Below the pieces are notes generated by a model. The model was given only the letters and a program-made list of their open reading frames with translations. It searched no databases and was not told where the DNA came from. From assembly GCA_937862885.1 (NCBI GenBank), contig CALMEE010000040.1, positions 53,807 through 117,806 of the forward strand: 64,000 nucleotides of DNA. The letters run 5' to 3'. Source of the DNA: an uncultured Planctomycetaceae bacterium (GTDB taxonomy: Bacteria; Planctomycetota; Planctomycetia; Pirellulales; Pirellulaceae). The translations under genes were made by a program, and so were the position numbers. Positions 9,244-17,241 of this stretch are shown here, in pieces (position 1 is the first letter of the stretch; every line of letters starts with the position of its first letter).

Positions 9244-10875
9244 TTATTCCACAGAACTAGGTAATACGTTGAATTCGTAGAATGCAAATGCGAAATGAAC
9301 AGCCAAAACATATAAAGTCGTCCACAAGATCGTCGCGGTGACACTTTGACTCACATCGATACTAGAAAATTTTGGTTGCCGCCCTTGGAAATAGGAAATC
9401 ACGCCGATTCCCAACCCACAACACACCAACTTCGCCAAAAGCCATCCGGTGCCAAAATAAAACGTGCCGCCTATCACGTGAAGCGAATAATGGAAATTTT
9501 GGTTCCAGAAATCGGGAGTATGTCCTGGTTGCGAAAAGGTAAACGTGAACAAGCTCGTGTAGCGCGCGGCCCAAAATGCGATCATGTTCAGCAACGGGGT
9601 TCCGATTACAAACGAAATCATGATCGGTGTTAACAAATAAGCGCGGGGACTGACATTGATCGTTTGCAGCGCATCGATTTGTTGGCCGTATTGCTTCGAG
9701 CCGATGTCGGCCGTAATGGCGGCCCCGCTGCGCGCCGCAATCATGACGGTGGCTAATACCGGGATAAAGATCCGGTAAAGCGAAAAGCCCATCGCCGATA
9801 ATAATTCCTCAATCAATAGCGGTTGAGTGTAGCCGGCAAACGGTAGGAATCGAAACACAAAATACGTTGTAACGAAACCGATAATCAAGCCCGATAACGC
9901 CATGTAGATCCAAGCGGTTGGACCGGCCACGAGCCGTGCATAATGCATCAGATATGTCAGGCCCCATTTTTGGCTGCGCCAAGTCGGCACGAGGCTTACC
10001 AGCCCAATCAACATCGCTTCGCACAATTTTGACGTGTGAGGTAACACACGATGGAGATTGGCGAGCCAACGCCAGCCTCCGGTATCATCGGCAATGCGTT
10101 CCTCGTTTACATGCACCGATCGCGACATGGGCTCCAACATTTCGCCAATCGTTTGCCATTGCTCTTTAGGAATTTCTCGTAACGATGCGTCCGTTGGATC
10201 TAGGATGTAAACCTTATCCGAGATTGGCAATAGCGAATCATAATCGTGCGTCACTACGATCGATGTTTTCTGAAATCGGCGGTGCGTCTCCAGAATTATC
10301 GTGGCCACCTGATGTGCAGTCGCTGGATCCAACCCTGAAGTGGGCTCATCGTACAAGATCGCCGCCGGATCATAGGCTAACGTGCGGGCAATGGCCAGAC
10401 GTTGACGTTGCCCGCCGCTCAATAATGACGTGCGAACGTTTTGTGGGATCTTGAGCGTCTCCAAAAGCACATCAGCGGATACATCGCGTGACCCACCACA
10501 GCGGTGCGCCTTGGCGAACTCGATATTCCCCTTGGGAGTCAACTCGTCAAACAATGCGAATGACTGAAAAACGACACCCAAGTTCTGTTGTTGCGTTCCC
10601 GTTTCAATGTTGCCCGAAAAGTGAATCGAAGCATGGTCACGGGGGACTAAGCCAGCGATAATCTTGAGTAACAACGACTTCCCCACGCCGCTTGGACCGA
10701 CGATCAGCGTAAGTTGTCGTGCGGGGAAAATGGCGTTGGCCCGGTTCAAAAGTTGACGTCGGCCAGCCGTCACGCTTAGACTGCTGACTCGTATGTCTTG
10801 AGGGATCGCAGCAGAGTCATCCGCAGCTGGGATCACGACGTGCGGTAATGTTTCTTGGGGATCAGTCGAATTCAA
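9244..10875 (-). CDS. Fused ABC lipid transporter: MlaF-like ATPase plus MlaE-like permease
   Basis: A 543-residue fusion. The N-terminal ATPase has Walker A GPSGVGKS (60-67), the signature LSGGQRQ (152-158), Walker B AAILYDEP and the H-loop VTHD. A ~60-residue linker leads to an MlaE-type permease (about 310-543) with five or six membrane segments and the family core ARSGAAITADIGSKQYGQQIDAL. In proteobacteria MlaF and MlaE are separate and move phospholipids between the membranes. The start is a TTG preceded by AAGGA. The gene follows a membrane-anchored protein by 14 bases, which supports a two-gene transport unit. One gene encoding both halves fixes a 1:1 ratio. Confidence 0.9.
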   Translation of the reverse strand: MNSTDPQETLPHVVIPAADDSAAIPQDIRVSSLSVTAGRRQLLNRANAIFPARQLTLIVGPSGVGKSLLLKIIAGLVPRDHASIHFSGNIETGTQQQNLGVVFQSFALFDELTPKGNIEFAKAHRCGGSRDVSADVLLETLKIPQNVRTSLLSGGQRQRLAIARTLAYDPAAILYDEPTSGLDPATAHQVATIILETHRRFQKTSIVVTHDYDSLLPISDKVYILDPTDASLREIPKEQWQTIGEMLEPMSRSVHVNEERIADDTGGWRWLANLHRVLPHTSKLCEAMLIGLVSLVPTWRSQKWGLTYLMHYARLVAGPTAWIYMALSGLIIGFVTTYFVFRFLPFAGYTQPLLIEELLSAMGFSLYRIFIPVLATVMIAARSGAAITADIGSKQYGQQIDALQTINVSPRAYLLTPIMISFVIGTPLLNMIAFWAARYTSLFTFTFSQPGHTPDFWNQNFHYSLHVIGGTFYFGTGWLLAKLVCCGLGIGVISYFQGRQPKFSSIDVSQSVTATILWTTLYVLAVHFAFAFYEFNVLPSSVE

Positions 10876-10889
10876 TCTGGCTAGTTTCC

Positions 10890-12224
10890 TTAATCGTTCT
10901 CTAAAGGAGGCAGGGAATAGTCAAATGGGTTTGCATCAGTTTCACCTCCGTGCGTGACAATCATAAACCCCTGGTTAAAACTTTCTCCCTCTGCCTCACC
11001 CTTAACTTCCTCAAGCAGAAACCACCGATGGTCCTTTTTCAGCACATTGGCTCGCAATACCCGAGCGAATTCGGGTGTAACTTTTGCGGTCGGGTCCCCA
11101 AAAATTATCTTCCCAATTTGAGCAAGAACGGGCTCCAATTTCTCATCCGTCATCCTAACAAGCAATTGAGTATCCTCTCGTAACCAAAAATCATTGATGA
11201 GCCGTCGAAGCCGATCATTATTAACAAATACGTCTTGCAACACCATGACAACGACCCGCTGTAACTCGGCATCTTGCGCCGCCTGAAATAGTGTATCGCG
11301 CAGCACTTGGATCACTTGCTCGTTCCTAGCAATTTTGGCGAGAACCGCCTGTTGGGCCGAGATGATTTTATCCATGTGCGAGACCATTGTCGGCACCGCA
11401 TGTTGCTTCAGAAAACTCGCAAACTCTCGTTTGACCAAGTCGCGTCGCGGCAATGGCAAAGAGTCATACGCCACCGCCCATCCAAATCGCCAAACAGATG
11501 CCCGGTTCCACATTTCCTCACCGATTTCCAACAGCAACGGTTCGAATTCCTGCGAAACGATAGGCCATATTTCCCGATTCACCAAGGGTATTAGCTTTGC
11601 TTGAATCAATTCAATTTGATATCGAGCACCCAGCTCTTCGAACTCCTGCTGATGACGCTCAATCGACTCAAGAAATGACTCGTGGATTACAACCGCTGCC
11701 TCTTGAAAACCGGCCTCCAAAATGGGGCGCAATCGTATCAAAAGATCTTGATGATGTTCCGCATAAGCCTCGCCGACAAGTTGGGCAATTTGGCGTCGTG
11801 CGTCCTCCGGCAAAAGCGTCTGCACAATAAAATCAATGGAACGCGGCGTTTCATAGCGAGTTAAATAATGCGCATTCTTGAGCGGGGGTGCGTTGGAAAA
11901 AAACTCTGCTCGTGCCCAACTAGTAACCGCGATTCCTCGCGTGTTGGATTGCGGAGATATGACACGTTCGATCTTTCCAACTTGCACAAATTCCGGACGA
12001 TTGCGTGTACGCTCCACGCGCATGAAAATGGGATCGTAGGTGCAAACCATACTCTCCACCTGAAGTTTCAGGTCAACATGTTTTGCTGGTACCGAAAAAA
12101 ATCTTGTCAGTTCATTGATCGCAGAGCGTCGTTCTGATGCCGCCAGCGAAATCAACAAATAGATCAGGCAAGCTAGAATACAGATCCAAATACCTCCACC
12201 AGCAAAATAGCGAGCACGATTCAT
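10890..12224 (-). CDS. Single-pass membrane protein, candidate divergent MCE (MlaD-like) partner
   Basis: 444 residues: one N-terminal membrane helix (about 10-28), a beta-rich segment to about residue 140, then ~270 residues of charged alpha-helix and a short disordered tail. The beta segment contains YDPIFMR and, after an insert, EFVQVGKIERVI. This is spaced like the GDPV-x-VxGVxVGxV core of MCE domains, which form hexameric lipid channels between membranes. The resemblance is weak and is inference. Position supports it: it ends 14 bases before the fused MlaF-MlaE gene, where mlaD sits in classical operons. The long helical part recalls the helical needles of PqiB and LetB-like proteins. 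Otherwise it is an unrecognised envelope protein. Confidence 0.55.
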   Translation of the reverse strand: MNRARYFAGGGIWICILACLIYLLISLAASERRSAINELTRFFSVPAKHVDLKLQVESMVCTYDPIFMRVERTRNRPEFVQVGKIERVISPQSNTRGIAVTSWARAEFFSNAPPLKNAHYLTRYETPRSIDFIVQTLLPEDARRQIAQLVGEAYAEHHQDLLIRLRPILEAGFQEAAVVIHESFLESIERHQQEFEELGARYQIELIQAKLIPLVNREIWPIVSQEFEPLLLEIGEEMWNRASVWRFGWAVAYDSLPLPRRDLVKREFASFLKQHAVPTMVSHMDKIISAQQAVLAKIARNEQVIQVLRDTLFQAAQDAELQRVVVMVLQDVFVNNDRLRRLINDFWLREDTQLLVRMTDEKLEPVLAQIGKIIFGDPTAKVTPEFARVLRANVLKKDHRWFLLEEVKGEAEGESFNQGFMIVTHGGETDANPFDYSLPPLEND

Positions 12225-12445
12225 CGAGTAGTGGCTCCTTCAGAGAGTGATCACCGCAATTTGACGATTGACTGGCAGAGTAGTTGGAGACGAATTCCGA
12301 CGAGTAATTTTAATTCCTTCTCAAAAAAAGACAATTTTCGATTCGCCACCTGCCTTTTTAGTTTCGCCCCATGTGGCTGATCAACCTGCATCACGGATTC
12401 TTCCCTCTGCCATGATTGATGGTGCGAGTGTTGTGTACAAAAACG

Positions 12446-13021
12446 TCACACTGCCGACGTTATAGGTTTTCCATGCCTCTTGGAACCCGATTTCATAAAG
12501 GACGATTTGGCATGTGTCTGGTTCTCCATCTCAAGCAATCGCGCTTTCAACTGGACTCCTTGAGGCGCTGAGAACCCGCCTAAGCCGCCATTGGTGGCCA
12601 AGACTCGGTGACAGGGCACCACCAAGGGATACGGATTTCTAGCCATCACCGATCCGACGGCGCGGTACGCATGTGGAGAACCAACTTCCCTGGCTAACTC
12701 AGCGTAGGTCATCGTTCTACCGTAAGGAATTCGTCGACAACGCTGCAAGACCTTACATTGGAAATCGGTCAGTCCACGCCAATCAAGTTTGAGAGCATTG
12801 AATTGGACGGGCTTGCCATGTGCGTAGTCTTGAAATGCTTGCTCCATTTCAATTGGTAATGAAGTAATTCGGGCGTTCTCGGGTACGGCCAAAGCAACCA
12901 GTAGAGCTGCTTTGCTTGAATACCCAATATGGATTCGCTGAATGCCGTCCTTCGCATGCCATTGCACGCCGATCCATCCTATTTTCGTATTGATCGCACC
13001 GAAATTTTGTTCCATTGTCAT
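12446..13021 (-). CDS. ogt: Methylated-DNA-[protein]-cysteine S-methyltransferase
   Basis: A 191-residue suicide enzyme that removes alkyl groups from O6-alkylguanine by transferring them to its own cysteine. The C-terminal domain has the DNA-binding helix with the arginine finger region YRAVGSVMARNP and the active-site motif PCHRV (Cys about 137), followed by GGFSAPQGVQLKARLLEME. The N-terminal domain is weakly conserved, as usual. The ATG at 13021 is preceded by GAGG at good spacing; an in-frame ATG at 13060 would add 13 residues. It has a ~40-residue basic C-terminal tail beyond the usual end of the domain. Both Ogt and Ada-C type names apply to such proteins. Confidence 0.9.
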   Translation of the reverse strand: MTMEQNFGAINTKIGWIGVQWHAKDGIQRIHIGYSSKAALLVALAVPENARITSLPIEMEQAFQDYAHGKPVQFNALKLDWRGLTDFQCKVLQRCRRIPYGRTMTYAELAREVGSPHAYRAVGSVMARNPYPLVVPCHRVLATNGGLGGFSAPQGVQLKARLLEMENQTHAKSSFMKSGSKRHGKPITSAV

Positions 13022-13461
13022 GTTCTCCGACCTCATGAAATATTGTTGGGCTGTTGTCAATCTACCAGACCCAGTTGCCGTCGGTCCCGGATACAGCTAG
13101 CTGCCGACGGAATACATGCATCGCTTCGCATGCAACCTTACGGATCTCAGACCAACCGTTCCAGCTTCCTTCAATGAGTTGATAAATCGCGAACGGATTT
13201 ACAAGATGACGAACCAATTTGAACTCTCAGAATAGCGATACAGCCGCGACTTAGCTAGCATGTCGCATAGAATTTGCGGATTAGTAAAAGTTTGACGGGG
13301 TGGGCGTCGATACTAGTTGTACGTTGGATATCGAGCGCACATGCGCATTGATTTTCCAGGGCTGGGGGGCCTCCGAGATCAAATACTCGGACGAAAAACC
13401 TGATCGGAGCCCAGTGTGGGTTTCGACTTGAAATTTCGGCTTGATCGAAAATGGATAACCG
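13022..13461. other. Divergent intergenic region upstream of ogt and the TolC-like gene
   Basis: About 440 bases that must hold the promoters for ogt (leftward) and the TolC-like gene (rightward). I see no supported small gene, no tRNA and no clear operator. Short open frames here have no family features. Confidence 0.35.
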
Positions 13462-15891
13462 ATGATTCGCCGCTCCCCCCTGAAATTGTTTGTGCGTTGT
13501 TGTCGCAAGCTTTTGACTGGTTTCACCGTTCTAGGCATCGTTTTGGCGACCTATGCTGGTTGCACGCCTTCGCCACCGGCATATTTGCGCGACAATGGTA
13601 ACTTAAACTTCTATCTCCAACAGGCAACGCAAATCGAATACCCTGATTTGCAGAATGTGCCTTTGGACGAGGTTATTTCTCAGCGAGCGCCCATTACAAT
13701 CACTGACGCGGCCTTCGACTCTTTTTGGGACTTGACCTTGGAAGAGGCAGTTTCCATCGCATTAAATAATACGAAGGTCATTCGTGGATTCGGCGTCCCC
13801 GGACTGCAGGGAGGTCGTGTCGCCCCCGGAGTTGACTCGATCATCAGCAACGGTGCCAATACTCCCACGCTTTACCGAGTGGCGATTCGAGAATCAGAGC
13901 CAGGGATCATTGGTCTTCCCGGACAATTGGCACCGCTCGGAAGTATCTTGCCTAATGGAGCTTTGGAAGCCAACCAGGGAGTGGAGGCCGCATTGGCCGA
14001 TTTCGACGCGCAACTGACTTCGGTTTTCGGAATTGAGCGTCAAGACGTACCGCGGAATGTTTTTGACGATCCCACAAATCCGTTGACACAGATCACGCCA
14101 ACCGTGTTCGTTCAGGACCAAGTCACATGGCAAACCGAATTGTCCAAGCGTACGGCCGAGGGAACGCAATTTTTGGTACGAGCCGTCAATAGCTACACGA
14201 GCAACAATATTCCGGCCGCCGTTCAACCTCTGCGCAGCGTTTATCAGACTGCACTGGAAGCAGAAGTTCGGCACCCTATCTTGCGTGGACGCGGCGCCTT
14301 CATCAATCGCATGCCGGTGGTTATCTCACGTATACAAACCGACCAAGAAATTGCCAACTTAGAAGCCATTATTCAGAACAAAGTTACGAATATTGAAATT
14401 CGCTATTGGGACTTGCAGGTTGCCTATCGCAACTTAGAAACAGCCAAGAGTGCTCGCGACTCTGCTTTGGATACATGGCGAATCGTCGACCAGACATTGA
14501 AGGCTGGTAAGGTTGCTTTGCAAGACGAATCGGAAGCCCGAGCCCAATACTACGAATTCCGCTCGCAAGTCGAAGTTGCGTTTGCGGCGTTATTGGATGC
14601 CGAAAGTGATCTGCGCTGGTTGATGGGAATAGCCAGTACAGACGGTCGATTGATTCGACCGATTGACGACCCGGTCAAAGCATGGGTAGCCTTCGACTGG
14701 TGTGATACGCTCGACGAGGCATTGAGCTACCGACCTGAATTGCGTCAGGAACGTTGGGAAGTACGGAAAAAGCAATTGCAAGTCGCCTACGCGAAAAATG
14801 GTCTGTTGCCGAATTTGAACGCCACCGGATTATATCGTTGGCACGGCCTTGGCGATCAATTCGCGAACTACGGCGACAACGTTCCTCGATTTGCCAGCGC
14901 CGGGTCAGGTGCCCTCAACGAACTGTTTGGCGGCGACTATCAAGAGTATCGTATCGGCCTCGACTTTGGAATGTCGGTCGGCTACCGCCGAGAATTGGCG
15001 AATGTGCGAAACTCCCAACTGAAATTGGCTGAACAAATTGCGATTTTGGAAGATATGGAATTGGACGTCGCACGAGAGTTGAGCCAGGCCATGCGGGCGT
15101 TGGACTTGCAATATGAACTGATTCAAACCAGCTTCAATCGTTGGGTAGCCTCCGCCACGGAATTAGAAGCTCGCGAACAGCGGTGGCAGGCCGGAACTGA
15201 ACCAATTACCTTTACTCTTGATGCTCAGCGACGTCGCGCCCAAGGCGAACAACTCTATTATCAAGCTTTGGCGGAATACAACAAAATGATCGCACTCATT
15301 CATCGCCGCAAAGGCACAATACTGGCCTACAACAACGTCATGATGGACGAAGGCCCCTGGGCCGATAAGGCCTACCATGACGCGAGTGAACTGGCTCGTC
15401 GCCGTTCAGCAAGCCGACATCGTCTCTACGGATGGACCAGACCTGAAGTCGTGAGCCAAGGAAGTCATTGGCCGACAACGCAAGATGGTTGTGAAGGTTC
15501 CGATTGCAGCGACGGTCACGGAATCAATGAAGGGTTCTACGAAACCTATCCGTCGCAACAACACATTTTTGATCGTGGTCCCCAAACCGATGGAAACATG
15601 CGTGGCGTCCGCGACGTTGAACCAGAGCCACTGCCGGTTCCGCAAACACGACGTCCATCGAATCAAGGAGCCCCCATTCGCAATAGCGGGTTTAGTCTAC
15701 TCGATGGCAACCATAATGAACCTCAACAGTCGGCTCATTCCTTGCTAAATGAACAAACGCACGCTCCTGTCAGAATTGCAAGCGAACCTGGAAGCAACAA
15801 CCAAGTAGTTTCACAAATCGCGGAGAGCTATCAACGTTACCAACAAGGGACGGCGCAACAAGTTAGTTATAACTCACCCATTGGGCGATGA
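13462..15891 (+). CDS. TolC-like outer-membrane efflux lipoprotein with long polar C-terminal tail
   Basis: 809 residues. The N-terminus has basic residues, a hydrophobic stretch and a lipobox-like Tyr-Ala-Gly-Cys (Cys34), so it is probably lipid-anchored. The middle shows the TolC/OEP repeat architecture: LTLEEAVSIALNNTKVIRG near residue 95, long coiled helices such as LRQERWEVRKKQLQVAYAKN around 430, and a second set of helices ending near residue 630. The last ~180 residues are low-complexity (Gln, Asn, Pro, His, Ser) and have no counterpart in classical TolC. It would act as the outer-membrane exit duct of a tripartite pump or type I secretion system. No pump is adjacent; a type I exporter without its own TolC lies 32 kb downstream. 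Confidence 0.85.
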   Translation: MIRRSPLKLFVRCCRKLLTGFTVLGIVLATYAGCTPSPPAYLRDNGNLNFYLQQATQIEYPDLQNVPLDEVISQRAPITITDAAFDSFWDLTLEEAVSIALNNTKVIRGFGVPGLQGGRVAPGVDSIISNGANTPTLYRVAIRESEPGIIGLPGQLAPLGSILPNGALEANQGVEAALADFDAQLTSVFGIERQDVPRNVFDDPTNPLTQITPTVFVQDQVTWQTELSKRTAEGTQFLVRAVNSYTSNNIPAAVQPLRSVYQTALEAEVRHPILRGRGAFINRMPVVISRIQTDQEIANLEAIIQNKVTNIEIRYWDLQVAYRNLETAKSARDSALDTWRIVDQTLKAGKVALQDESEARAQYYEFRSQVEVAFAALLDAESDLRWLMGIASTDGRLIRPIDDPVKAWVAFDWCDTLDEALSYRPELRQERWEVRKKQLQVAYAKNGLLPNLNATGLYRWHGLGDQFANYGDNVPRFASAGSGALNELFGGDYQEYRIGLDFGMSVGYRRELANVRNSQLKLAEQIAILEDMELDVARELSQAMRALDLQYELIQTSFNRWVASATELEAREQRWQAGTEPITFTLDAQRRRAQGEQLYYQALAEYNKMIALIHRRKGTILAYNNVMMDEGPWADKAYHDASELARRRSASRHRLYGWTRPEVVSQGSHWPTTQDGCEGSDCSDGHGINEGFYETYPSQQHIFDRGPQTDGNMRGVRDVEPEPLPVPQTRRPSNQGAPIRNSGFSLLDGNHNEPQQSAHSLLNEQTHAPVRIASEPGSNNQVVSQIAESYQRYQQGTAQQVSYNSPIGR

Positions 15892-15992
15892 ATGTTGAAC
15901 GGCTGCTGCGGATGAGGTTCACAAGTCGCTATGCTGATTCATTTCTAATCAATTATTGAAAAATGACTGAAATGCTTTTTCGAGGATATGTC

Positions 15993-16340
15993 ATGACTAA
16001 CCGCCAAAGGTCGCTGTGGATACTAGGACTTGCGATCATGCTTAGTACGGGTTGCTCGATGTGTTGCGGACCGTATGATTATCACTATCCCACTTTTGGC
16101 GGACGTGTCCAGCGAGTGAATCCTGAATACGGAAGAGTCGGCTCAATCTATTCGGATCCCACGGCAGACCCCGGGACTTCTGCCATCACCAATACGCAAT
16201 TACCTGACCGGGAACGCCCAAAGTCAAATCAGGAATTGGATTTCCGCAATGGCGAGTCGAGTGCGATCGACGTAAACTATCGCCAACCGTCTCAAGATTC
16301 AAGAAGAAACGGCGACTTGCTTAGAAATCAGGACTGGTAA
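15993..16340 (+). CDS. Small predicted lipoprotein
   Basis: 115 residues from the ATG at 15993 (an in-frame ATG at 15963 would give a poorer leader). It has a signal peptide with lipobox Leu-Ser-Thr-Gly-Cys (Cys21), then Cys-Cys-Gly-Pro-Tyr-Asp-Tyr, an aromatic and glycine patch, and a polar, probably disordered tail. There is no enzymatic motif. It follows the TolC-like gene by about 100 bases and precedes a strong terminator, so the two are probably co-transcribed and may act together at the outer membrane. The family is not one I can name. Confidence 0.7.
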   Translation: MTNRQRSLWILGLAIMLSTGCSMCCGPYDYHYPTFGGRVQRVNPEYGRVGSIYSDPTADPGTSAITNTQLPDRERPKSNQELDFRNGESSAIDVNYRQPSQDSRRNGDLLRNQDW

Positions 16341-16528
16341 GTTGGCAACTCGAAATGCTTGAGCGACCACCTAACAGGGTTGCAAGAAAACTCGCCAGGC
16401 CGATTATTGGACAACCAATGTCCGGCCAGTTCATTCTTTCCCGCCAACGCGCGGTTCGTTCATTATTGTTTGCCCCAGATCTCTTAACCTAAGAACTCGA
16501 AACAGCTTCATGATCGCTGTATCAGGCA

Positions 16529-16557
16529 GGCGACCAGCAACTTGCTGGTCGCCTTTT
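16529..16557 (+). terminator. Rho-independent terminator
   Basis: GGCGACCAGCAA (16529-16540), a one-base spacer, and the exact complement TTGCTGGTCGCC (16542-16553) are followed by TTTT. This 12-bp G+C-rich stem closes the TolC-like/lipoprotein unit about 190 bases after the lipoprotein stop. Confidence 0.85.
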
Positions 16558-16680
16558 GCATTTTAAGCGAAAAAGTAACAGCTTGGCGCATTTTTGGCGT
16601 TTTTAGTATTGCCGGCAGTGACCAGTTGGCAAATGGTTGGCATGTCAACTATGACGACAGTAACGAGAAGCAACCAGAAA

Positions 16681-17023
16681 ATGCTAGAATTCACCGAAGC
16701 CAATTTAGTCCTCCCGTTAACACGACACGAGGAGCTGGCAGCCAAGATCGAGGATATGTTCGATGGAAAGAATCCAGTTCAAACCATCGACGTCGGCAAG
16801 ATCATGGGACGGGATTACGGGCCTGTCAAAACTCAGCTGCACATTGCTGGCCGAGCTGGATCGAATCGAATCCGAGTTGGAGCCGCTGGGCGAGTCCAAT
16901 CGCGACCTACTGAGCCAAGCCACCTAGTTCGAGGACAAGGCCGACACAGAGTTGATGCTGGCTGACCGCGAGGTCAACACCGGCGAACGAGAACAAGTCG
17001 AACATCGCATGCGGGAAATTTGA
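16681..17023 (+). pseudogene. Decayed gene for a small coiled-coil protein
   Basis: The frame from ATG 16681 reads coherently (KIEDMFDGKNPVQTIDVGKI, then GRDYGPVKTQL) to about 16840. Sensible coding then continues one frame over (LLAELDRIESELEPLGESN) through a TAG at 16925-16927 (FEDKADTELMLADREVNTG after it) to TGA at 17021-17023. One frameshift plus one in-frame stop in an otherwise protein-like, helical, charged sequence marks a recently inactivated gene. I do not recognise the family. It sits at the left border of the G+C-rich defence island, on the opposite strand to the island operon. Confidence 0.55.
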
Positions 17024-17241
17024 ATATTGGTTATCGGCTGACTAGCTGGGCGGACGAGAATGTGCGTCCGCCAATCGATCTTTGAGAATTCGGTTTAATC
17101 ATGTCGTGAGCTGCTGGGTATAGTGAGCCCAGCAGTTCGTCAGGTCGGATCGATCTTCACTGTTGAACAGTTAAAGTTGGCCGAAGTCGGCGGAACTACA
17201 TTTGCATGCCTGTCTTTAGTCATCAACCAATCGAAAATTCA

